From positions 1 through 8,523 of the forward strand of contig CAVEFC010000046.1 in NCBI GenBank assembly GCA_963614875.1: 8,523 nt of DNA, read 5' to 3'. Shown piece after piece: positions 1-4,641 of the stretch (position 1 is the stretch's first letter; the number at the start of each line of letters is the position of its first letter). The DNA comes from CAG-841 sp963614875 (GTDB lineage Bacteria > Bacillota > Clostridia > Oscillospirales > CAG-272). The notes beneath the pieces were generated by a model. It made no database searches. It was not told where the DNA came from and saw nothing but the letters and a program-made list of their open reading frames with translations. Both the position numbers and the translations under genes were made by a program.

Positions 1-11
1 CTTTTCTTCAT
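1..11 (-). CDS. Start of an unidentified minus-strand gene (partial)
   Basis: An ATG at 11-9 on the minus strand is followed by AAG AAA AG before the window ends, giving Met-Lys-Lys and part of a fourth codon. An AAAGGA ribosome binding site lies at 23-18, six bases upstream, and a plausible promoter lies upstream of that. A Met-Lys-Lys start is common for exported or membrane proteins, but three residues identify nothing. The call rests only on the well-spaced RBS-start pair and the promoter, and the gene is divergent from the HTH gene at 343. Confidence 0.45.
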
Positions 12-41
12 TTTGAATCCTTTGATTTATATATTTTGTCA

Positions 42-70
42 AGTATATCACAAAAGCACGCAAAACGCAA
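42..70 (-). promoter_or_regulatory. Putative sigma-A promoter of the leftward partial gene
   Basis: Reading the minus strand, a weak -35 TTGCGT (70-65) is followed by a 17-bp spacer and TATACT (47-42). A TGA immediately precedes the -10, making it an extended -10. Transcription would start near 35-36 and leave a leader of about 25 nt before the ATG at 11. The -35 matches consensus only at TTG, so the call depends mostly on the extended -10. Confidence 0.4.
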
Positions 71-152
71 CAGCTTTTAAGGTTTATTTTTTATTTTCAA
101 AATATGCAATTACATGCCGATGCAAATTTGGACTTATTATGTCGTTTTGTGT

Positions 153-166
153 AAATGCAAGCATTT
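153..166. promoter_or_regulatory. Inverted repeat upstream of -35 (operator candidate)
   Basis: AAATGC-AA-GCATTT is a perfect 6-bp inverted repeat with a 2-bp centre, ending five bases before the -35 element. A second inverted repeat of the same geometry, GACAT-AA-ATGTC, lies at 215-226 just after the predicted start site. Both have an AA centre and a TGC/TGTC-type half-site. XRE-family proteins often bind short palindromes near their own promoter, so autoregulation is a reasonable inference, not a demonstration. Confidence 0.35.
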
Positions 167-171
167 TATTG

Positions 172-199
172 TTGACTTTTCCAAACGATATGATATAAT
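172..199 (+). promoter_or_regulatory. Sigma-A promoter of the HTH-lipoprotein operon
   Basis: A -35 TTGACT (172-177), a 16-bp spacer and a perfect -10 TATAAT (194-199) preceded by TGA form an extended -10 promoter. Transcription should start near 206, giving a leader of roughly 137 nt before the ATG at 343. Such a long leader leaves room for regulation. Short inverted repeats flank the promoter at 153-166 and 215-226. Confidence 0.75.
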
Positions 200-214
200 A
201 TTTTATATAAGCCT

Positions 215-226
215 GACATAAATGTC
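215..226. promoter_or_regulatory. Inverted repeat downstream of start site (operator candidate)
   Basis: GACAT-AA-ATGTC is a 5-bp inverted repeat with a 2-bp AA centre, about ten bases after the predicted transcription start of the HTH operon. Together with the repeat at 153-166 it brackets the promoter. Short repeats of this size occur by chance in AT-rich DNA, so confidence is low. Confidence 0.3.
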
Positions 227-240
227 GAATTCGGTTTTAT

Positions 241-303
241 CAACCGTTTGTTTATACAATTCAACAAAACGTTGCTTTACAAGGCTCAACTGTTCGTTTA
301 TAC
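241..303 (+). repeat. 17-bp direct repeat in the HTH operon leader
   Basis: CAACCGTTTGTTTATAC (241-257) recurs as CAACTGTTCGTTTATAC (287-303), with 15 of 17 bases identical at a 46-bp period. Both copies lie inside the predicted untranslated leader. The first copy also has an imperfect inverted match to CAAAACGTTG at 265-274 (8 of 10 positions). The repeat could be a tandem regulatory site or the trace of a local duplication. Confidence 0.5.
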
Positions 304-342
304 TTTCTTTGCAAACCACGACGGCAGAAAGGAATTTTTAAT

Positions 343-1176
343 ATGCTATCAAAAAAAATCAAAGAACTTCGACTTAAAAACAACCTTACTCAGAAAGACC
401 TTGCAGATAAACTTTTTGTTACACCACAGGCTGTATCGCGTTGGGAAAACGGCGATGCCGAGCCTTCGGCGACAACGATAGATGCAATGGCAAAAATATT
501 CAACGTATCGGTAGATGAACTGTTCGGACGTGCGGCTCCGAAGCCCGAAGTAATAGTAAAAACGGAAACCGTATATAAAGAACCTCCCGTTGTTCTCGGC
601 GTGTGCGAGATATGCAACAAGCCTATCTACTCTTCCGACGACCTTGTAAGAAAAACACATTCGCGCGGCAGGCTCGGCTCGGTTACGTCTGTAGTATGCA
701 AAAGTTGCCACGAAAAGCAGAAGAAAGCCGAACACGACCAAGCGGTAAATCACGGAATTCTTCAGAGAAAGCGTTCATTCATATGGAGCGGACTGATAAC
801 GGCTGTCGTGCTTATAATCGCACTTTCCGCAACTATAAAAAACAACTGCACCACGGGACAGATCATAGGCGCCGTAGTGGCGTCGCTGCTTCTCTTTCCG
901 TTTATATCCTGTATCTTTCTCCAAAACAACTTCGTCGGAGAAATGTTCTTTGACATAGCGACCTTCGGTTTTGTCCGTTTCCCCGGTCTGATTATTTCGC
1001 TTGATCTTGACGGCATCGTGTGGTTTCTCACCGTAAAGCTGCTGTTTTTCGTACTCGGCTTTACAATAGCGGCTCTGTTTTTTATATTTGCCGTTGCACT
1101 CGGAATGCTCGTCGGCATATTTGTATATCCCTCCGCCCTCAAAAAGAATCTGTCGCATCCTGAACTCAGCAACTGA
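343..1176 (+). CDS. Membrane-anchored XRE-family HTH regulator with zinc-ribbon-like motif
   Basis: This 277-residue protein starts with a Cro/C1-type helix-turn-helix (residues 3-60; NLTQKDLADKL and the recognition segment TPQAVSRWENG are typical of HTH_3). A short proline-rich linker follows. Next come two CxxC pairs, Cys88/Cys91 and Cys119/Cys122, a spacing that suggests a zinc ribbon or a thiol switch. A basic patch (QRKRS, about 141-145) precedes hydrophobic segments at roughly 147-164, 172-193, 203-222 and 228-262, indicating three to five membrane spans with the DNA-binding domain in the cytoplasm. The start is fixed by AGAAAGGA at 326-333, nine bases upstream. It most likely represses or activates its own operon and neighbours in response to an envelope or metal/redox cue. 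HTH and membrane calls are firm; the zinc call is inferred. The signal and target genes are unknown. Confidence 0.85.
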   Translation: MLSKKIKELRLKNNLTQKDLADKLFVTPQAVSRWENGDAEPSATTIDAMAKIFNVSVDELFGRAAPKPEVIVKTETVYKEPPVVLGVCEICNKPIYSSDDLVRKTHSRGRLGSVTSVVCKSCHEKQKKAEHDQAVNHGILQRKRSFIWSGLITAVVLIIALSATIKNNCTTGQIIGAVVASLLLFPFISCIFLQNNFVGEMFFDIATFGFVRFPGLIISLDLDGIVWFLTVKLLFFVLGFTIAALFFIFAVALGMLVGIFVYPSALKKNLSHPELSN

Positions 1177-1208
1177 ATTCAATTTTATAATGAAAGGAAC
1201 ATCACAGA

Positions 1209-2219
1209 ATGAAAAATTTCATCCGTATTATCAGTATTGTTACAGCATCCGTACTTTTTATTATGCTCCTTGCCTCGTGCGGAAACACATCGTCAAATCC
1301 GGAAATAACATTGCCTTCCGCAACAACGACAACAACCGCCGCCAAACCTACAACATATACCGTCAGCTTTTCGGGCGCGGATAAGCCGCCGGTAACGGTA
1401 ATCGGAGGCGATTTCATCTCCGCTCCGACTTCTCCCGAAAAAGCCGAGCATATTTTCGTCGGGTGGTATCTTGATTCCGCTTTCGGAAAAAAGGCATCGT
1501 TCCCGCTTGAAATAAACGGCAACACAACCCTTTACGCAAAATTTTATACATATGCGGAAGCCTTTCAGTCGGCGCGCGAAAACACCGTCGGCGCTTCCGT
1601 TGCCGGATATGAATACAACTATAAAACAGACCTGACCGTTTCCTACGGTGTGCTTGCGCTCAAAGGCGCAACTGCCGGCGAATCGATATACAGCACCGTG
1701 GGAGATGTTTCGTTTTACGATAAGCACCAAAATTCAGGAGCTCTTTTTGCTGACGGAACGGTATATCAGATACGCAAAGGAAACACATTGCAAAAGGTTT
1801 CGACAGACAAAAAAGGCAATGTAAAATCAAACGAAACCGAGCAGGTTGATGCTTCCTACAAATTCGATTCCTCATCTTTTGCAAAGGCGCTTTTCACTTA
1901 TTCCGACGGACAGCTTGTTTCCGTTTCACCGACGGCAAACAAAAACGAATACAGGCTTCAGACAACATTCAACGCTTCGAGCGCCATAGCTCTCCTCGGC
2001 AACAATCTCAATAATCCGATGGTGGAAAAGGCTATTGCAAAGCTTCCCGAAACGGCTGTCGATACGGGAATGTACGTCGTTTTCGACGGAGAAAAAATAG
2101 GCTCGTACCGCTACGAAATGAAAATAAATTCTGCCGGAATTCAGCTTAATCTCGTTTACACTCTCACCTTTGAAAATGTCGGAACGGCTCAGACCATAGT
2201 TCCCGAAAGCTTTTCATAA
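1209..2219 (+). CDS. Lipoprotein with one Listeria-Bacteroides (InlB B-like) repeat
   Basis: This 336-residue protein has a lipoprotein signal peptide: basic start, hydrophobic core to about residue 20, and lipobox LASC with the acylated cysteine at 24. A Thr/Ala-rich linker (about 27-49) leads to a single repeat of the Flg_new / Listeria-Bacteroides type at about 50-112. The repeat shows the hallmark F.GWY.D and a closing TLYAKF. Residues 120-336 are a beta-rich region of alternating Tyr, Ser and Val that I do not recognise; it resembles the fold class of outer-leaflet substrate-binding lipoproteins only loosely. The RBS GAAAGGA (1192-1198) lies ten bases before the ATG. The gene begins 32 nt after the HTH gene with no terminator between, so they are likely co-transcribed. 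It should sit on the outer face of the membrane. Its partner may be the membrane domain of the upstream regulator. Confidence 0.8.
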   Translation: MKNFIRIISIVTASVLFIMLLASCGNTSSNPEITLPSATTTTTAAKPTTYTVSFSGADKPPVTVIGGDFISAPTSPEKAEHIFVGWYLDSAFGKKASFPLEINGNTTLYAKFYTYAEAFQSARENTVGASVAGYEYNYKTDLTVSYGVLALKGATAGESIYSTVGDVSFYDKHQNSGALFADGTVYQIRKGNTLQKVSTDKKGNVKSNETEQVDASYKFDSSSFAKALFTYSDGQLVSVSPTANKNEYRLQTTFNASSAIALLGNNLNNPMVEKAIAKLPETAVDTGMYVVFDGEKIGSYRYEMKINSAGIQLNLVYTLTFENVGTAQTIVPESFS

Positions 2220-2225
2220 GCATCA

Positions 2226-2263
2226 AAAATCCCTTCGCCGCGATATATCGGTGAAGGGATTTT
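2226..2263. terminator. Bidirectional intrinsic terminator
   Basis: The two arms 2226-2240 and 2249-2263 form a 15-bp stem with one G-U wobble around an 8-nt loop (CGATATAT). The plus-strand transcript continues with a T-rich tail (TTTTCTCTTTATT). On the minus strand the outer AT pairs give TTTTT after the GC-rich core. It lies between the convergent lipoprotein gene (stop at 2219) and MATE gene (stop at 2268), so it can end both operons. Confidence 0.9.
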
Positions 2264-2267
2264 CTCT

Positions 2268-3626
2268 TTATTCGTTTGTTTTCTGAAGCGCAGTGCTTTC
2301 ACGCTCCCATTTTTTCACCTGTCGCCGATAAAGTATAAGTCCTACCGCGCCCGCAACTATTTCTGCCGTCGGGAACGCTATCCATGTATAATCGAGTCCG
2401 ATTTTTGAAAACGCCCAGAACACCGGCACAAGAACGAATATCTGTCTTGTAAGCGAAAGCATAATGCTTGCAAAGCCGTTGCCTATCGCCTGAAAGAACG
2501 TCGGCATGATAAGCGAAAAAACCGCGGCGAAAAAGCTGCAGCCTATTATGGGAAAAGCTTTTTTGCCTATTGCAATTACCTGCTCTGAGCTTGAAAACAG
2601 TCTTATAAGCTGTTCGGGAATTCCGACAAAGCATATCGTGCCGAGTATCATAAACACAAGCGATATTATAAAGGAATCGCGCATTGTATCCTTACAGCGT
2701 TTATAAGCTTTTCTTGTGCAGTTGAAGCTCAGCACGGGCACGATGCACGTCTGAAGTCCGAAAAGCGGAATGAAGAAAAAGCTTTGCAGCTTGTAATAAA
2801 GTCCGAGCACGGTAACGGCTGAATCCGAAAATCCGGAAAGAATGATGTTCAGCAATACTATATATACCGTATAAAGCGATTGCATAAGTATTGAAGAATA
2901 GCCGTAATAATATATCTTTCCGGCAAATTTTACGGCGTCCTTTGCTTTCGGCGGCTTGCAAAAGCCCTTTATACCGACAATCACAGCCGAAATGCACTGT
3001 CCTATAACGGTTGCATAAGCTGCACCGGCGACGCCCATTTCGCGTATCGGTCCGAGTCCGAAAATAAATATCGGATCAAGCACCACGTTTGTCAGCGCGC
3101 CCGCTACCTGAGCAAGCATCGGCACTTTCATATTTCCCCGCGACTGATGAACCTTCGACCAGTTGCCTTCAAGAAACGTTCCTATGCTTCCGACGCATAC
3201 TATTCTTCCGTAGATCACTGCCTGCTCTATCGCGGCAGCCTCCGTCGCCGAGGTTCTGACGTATGCCGGCATTATAAAATACGAAGCGATCGAAAATACA
3301 ATCCATGACAGCACCGCAAGCACGGTTCCCGTGCCTGCCGTCGCATTTGCTTTTTCGGTCTGTCCGAGCGCGTATTTTCTTGCCATATATGTATTGACTC
3401 CGACTCCCGTTCCGACAGCCACCGCGATTGCGATAAGCTGTATCGGATAAACAACCGTGACCGCCGTGAGCGCGTCATCGGAATATCTTCCCACAAAGAA
3501 GCTGTCCACAACGTTGTAAAGTGCCTGAATAAGCTGGGCAAGCATAACGGGCGGAGCGATTTTAAGGAGTATTTTCCCTATACTCTCCGTCCCGAAAAAA
3601 TTTTGTTCGTCAGTCTTCTTTTCCAT
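2268..3626 (-). CDS. MATE family multidrug efflux transporter (MepA/DinF-like)
   Basis: This is a 452-residue polytopic membrane protein with the two MatE repeats expected of the family and close to its usual length. Characteristic stretches are QALYNVVDSFFVGR (residues 34-47) in the first span, the Gly-rich GTGVGVN (72-78), and NVVLDPIFIFGLG (180-192) near the end of the first half. Family members export drugs and cationic or amphipathic compounds in exchange for Na+ or H+. An in-frame ATG at 3665 would add 13 residues and overlap the upstream gene by 28 nt. The ATG at 3626 is preferred because GAGAGG (3639-3634) lies seven bases upstream and the gap to the upstream MarR gene is then 11 nt. 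The MarR-MATE order recalls mepR-mepA of Staphylococcus aureus. The substrate cannot be told from sequence. Confidence 0.92.
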   Translation of the reverse strand: MEKKTDEQNFFGTESIGKILLKIAPPVMLAQLIQALYNVVDSFFVGRYSDDALTAVTVVYPIQLIAIAVAVGTGVGVNTYMARKYALGQTEKANATAGTGTVLAVLSWIVFSIASYFIMPAYVRTSATEAAAIEQAVIYGRIVCVGSIGTFLEGNWSKVHQSRGNMKVPMLAQVAGALTNVVLDPIFIFGLGPIREMGVAGAAYATVIGQCISAVIVGIKGFCKPPKAKDAVKFAGKIYYYGYSSILMQSLYTVYIVLLNIILSGFSDSAVTVLGLYYKLQSFFFIPLFGLQTCIVPVLSFNCTRKAYKRCKDTMRDSFIISLVFMILGTICFVGIPEQLIRLFSSSEQVIAIGKKAFPIIGCSFFAAVFSLIMPTFFQAIGNGFASIMLSLTRQIFVLVPVFWAFSKIGLDYTWIAFPTAEIVAGAVGLILYRRQVKKWERESTALQKTNE

Positions 3627-3637
3627 AACCTTTCCTC

Positions 3638-4081
3638 TCAGGCGTTTTCTTCTATCGCCCGACAAAGCGCCCCGTTAAAATCTGTAACAAGGCGCGATAT
3701 TTCCGAGAGATTTTCCTCCCCGAAAAGTTTAATTGCTTTTTCTTCCGTCGCAAGCAGATCCACTGTTACCGGTTTTGCCCGCAACATACCCTTTTCCGTA
3801 AGCACAAAAGCCTTTTCCCTGCCTTTGCAATGCTCTGCCGATATCCGAAGCACGCCTTCGTTTCTCATCTTCGATATCACATTGTGCATTGTCTGCCTCG
3901 GCAGAAGATAGCTTTGACAAAGCTGCTTTTGTGTGCAGTAGCCGTATTCTCTTATAGTGTAAAACACAAGCATTTCATTGTATCCCACACCGTGCATCGT
4001 ACACCATTTTGCGTACATTCCCCTGTACTGTATCACCGAAAGATTTGCTTTCGCAAGCGTTTTTTGTGTTTGTATATCCAT
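3638..4081 (-). CDS. MarR-family transcriptional regulator
   Basis: This 147-residue protein has the MarR layout: a long N-terminal helix, a winged helix-turn-helix at about 49-97 (TQKQLCQSYLLPRQTMHNVI followed by the wing ending in FVLTEKG), and C-terminal dimerisation helices. MarR dimers usually bind palindromic operators near their own promoter and release them when a ligand or oxidant binds. Five cysteines (27, 49, 55, 85, 140), two of them near the recognition helix, make thiol sensing possible but unproven. The start is supported by GAGG at 4092-4089, seven bases upstream. This site overlaps the TGA stop of the preceding receptor gene, suggesting translational coupling. It probably represses this operon through the palindromes at 4453-4498. 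Confidence 0.9.
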   Translation of the reverse strand: MDIQTQKTLAKANLSVIQYRGMYAKWCTMHGVGYNEMLVFYTIREYGYCTQKQLCQSYLLPRQTMHNVISKMRNEGVLRISAEHCKGREKAFVLTEKGMLRAKPVTVDLLATEEKAIKLFGEENLSEISRLVTDFNGALCRAIEENA

Positions 4082-4090
4082 AGTTGCGCC

Positions 4091-4426
4091 TCAGAATTTT
4101 ACGCACTTTTCAACATTCATAACAAACGCAACTATACCGCCGCTGCAGACTTTTACCGGCATTGCGGGCATTCCCGCCGTACCCTGCGGAGTTATATAAG
4201 TCGTCTCGACGCGCGTCTTTGCGTGCTTTTCAAGTATTCCGAGCGCCGTTTCAAGCGACGCCGCCTCGACGCCTATCATAAGCGTGACGTTCTTCTTTTG
4301 CAGAAAACCGCCTGTGGAGCTTAAAATCGTGGCGTAAAATCCATGCTCCGAAAGATCTGAAACCACCTCTGCCGAGTCATTTGCCGAAAGCACCGCCATT
4401 ATCATTTTTTCACATTGAACGTTCAT
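4091..4426 (-). CDS. DarA/PstA-like cyclic-di-AMP receptor (PII-like)
   Basis: This 111-residue protein matches the cyclic-di-AMP receptor family (formerly DUF970; DarA/YaaQ of Bacillus, PstA of Staphylococcus and Listeria), whose trimers bind c-di-AMP between subunits. The core signature is clear: T33, STGGFL (37-42), N46, TLMIGVE (48-54), then a beta strand with GGIVAFVMNVEKCVKF (96-111) equivalent to the family C-terminus. Thr33, Phe41, Leu42, Asn46 and Gly52 align with residues I recall as ligand contacts. Tyr31 stands where I recall an arginine in characterised members. The long loop after TRVE seems a few residues shorter than in DarA. A perfect AAGGAGG at 4439-4433 fixes the start. It is the first gene of a darA-marR-MATE operon; in Bacillus darA lies instead beside tmk and holB. 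Family identity is strong and ligand binding is inferred. Confidence 0.88.
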   Translation of the reverse strand: MNVQCEKMIMAVLSANDSAEVVSDLSEHGFYATILSSTGGFLQKKNVTLMIGVEAASLETALGILEKHAKTRVETTYITPQGTAGMPAMPVKVCSGGIVAFVMNVEKCVKF

Positions 4427-4452
4427 AAAAAGCCTCCTTCTTTTGCGGAAAA

Positions 4453-4476
4453 TCTTAATCCCATATGGGACTACGA
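4453..4476. promoter_or_regulatory. Extended palindrome at the start site (operator candidate)
   Basis: A perfect core TCCCATATGGGA (4459-4470) extends outward to 4453-4476 with 10 of 12 base pairs symmetric. It begins just after the -10 and covers the predicted transcription start of the leftward operon. Its length and location suit a MarR-family operator. Binding by the co-encoded MarR is an inference. Confidence 0.6.
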
Positions 4477-4477
4477 A

Positions 4478-4506
4478 ATTATATCACCGGAATTCCGGAA
4501 TGTCAA
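4478..4506 (-). promoter_or_regulatory. Consensus sigma-A promoter of the receptor-MarR-MATE operon
   Basis: Reading the minus strand, TTGACA (4506-4501), a 17-bp spacer and TATAAT (4483-4478) are all exact consensus, with TGA before the -10 giving an extended element. Transcription should begin near 4471. A 12-bp perfect palindrome fills most of the spacer and another lies at the start site. A promoter this strong is likely held in check by a repressor, most simply the MarR encoded in the operon. Confidence 0.88.
4487..4498. promoter_or_regulatory. Perfect palindrome in the promoter spacer (operator candidate)
   Basis: CCGGAATTCCGG is a perfect 12-bp palindrome lying wholly between the -35 and -10 of the leftward promoter. 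The symmetry does not extend beyond these bases. A dimeric protein bound here would block RNA polymerase directly. Its centre lies 28 bp from that of the palindrome at 4459-4470, and the two half-sites differ, so one regulator binding both is not certain. Confidence 0.5.
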
Positions 4507-4514
4507 CAAAAAAC

Positions 4515-4545
4515 GGATTTATTTTATTGCAGATATAAAATATCC
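4515..4545. promoter_or_regulatory. Imperfect AT-rich inverted repeat between divergent promoters
   Basis: GGAT-TT-ATTTTAT on the left pairs with ATAAAATATCC on the right, 11 bp with a two-base bulge, around a short centre. It lies upstream of the rightward -35 (4557), where an activator of the rhamnosidase operon could bind. AT-richness makes chance symmetry likely. Confidence 0.25.
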
Positions 4546-4556
4546 CCGTCCGCTTC

Positions 4557-4585
4557 TTGAATTTCGGAGCCGTATGTGTTATACT
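4557..4585 (+). promoter_or_regulatory. Sigma-A promoter of the rhamnosidase operon
   Basis: TTGAAT (4557-4562), a 17-bp spacer and TATACT (4580-4585), with TGT just before the -10, form an extended -10 promoter. Transcription should start near 4592, about 50 nt before the ATG at 4642. The element excludes the upstream in-frame GTG at 4576, which would lie in the promoter itself. Confidence 0.78.
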
Positions 4586-4601
4586 TAAGCAAAAATAAAC
4601 A

Positions 4602-4617
4602 GCGGAGCTTTCTCCGC
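4602..4617 (+). other. Short hairpin in the rhamnosidase leader
   Basis: GCGGAG-CTTT-CTCCGC forms a perfect 6-bp GC-rich stem with a 4-nt loop, about ten bases after the predicted transcript start. It has no T-run, so it is not a terminator. It ends eight bases before the ribosome binding site and could stabilise the 5' end of the mRNA. Confidence 0.4.
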
Positions 4618-4641
4618 GGCAAACCGAAAGGATATTCATCT

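Larger units (their letters stand above)
12..342. other. Divergent intergenic control region
   Basis: This AT-rich stretch separates the leftward partial gene from the HTH gene. It holds one promoter for each direction, an inverted repeat just upstream of the rightward -35 (153-166), another downstream of the rightward start site (215-226), and a 17-bp direct repeat in the leader (241-257 and 287-303). ATGCAA occurs three times (104-109, 120-125, 155-160). The open frame at 13-198 runs across both promoters, lacks a ribosome binding site and encodes nothing recognisable, so it is not called. Confidence 0.6.

Noticed and set aside
37..42. Minus-strand TTGACA as a -35 element
   Set aside because: A -10 at normal spacing would fall on the ribosome binding site of the leftward gene. 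The TTGCGT/TATACT pair fits better.
13..198. 61-codon plus-strand open frame
   Set aside because: It crosses both divergent promoters, has no ribosome binding site, and its composition is that of AT-rich intergenic DNA.
248..481. 77-codon frame overlapping the start of the HTH gene
   Set aside because: It has no ribosome binding site, overlaps the HTH domain in another frame, and yields no recognisable protein.
3627..3665. Upstream ATG adding 13 residues to the MATE protein
   Set aside because: It would overlap the MarR gene by 28 nt, and the added residues are highly basic and unlike family N-termini. The ATG at 3626 has a good ribosome binding site.
4576..4641. GTG start adding 22 residues to the rhamnosidase
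   Set aside because: The GTG lies at the -10 element of the operon's promoter and has no ribosome binding site. The ATG at 4642 has GAAAGGA at proper spacing.
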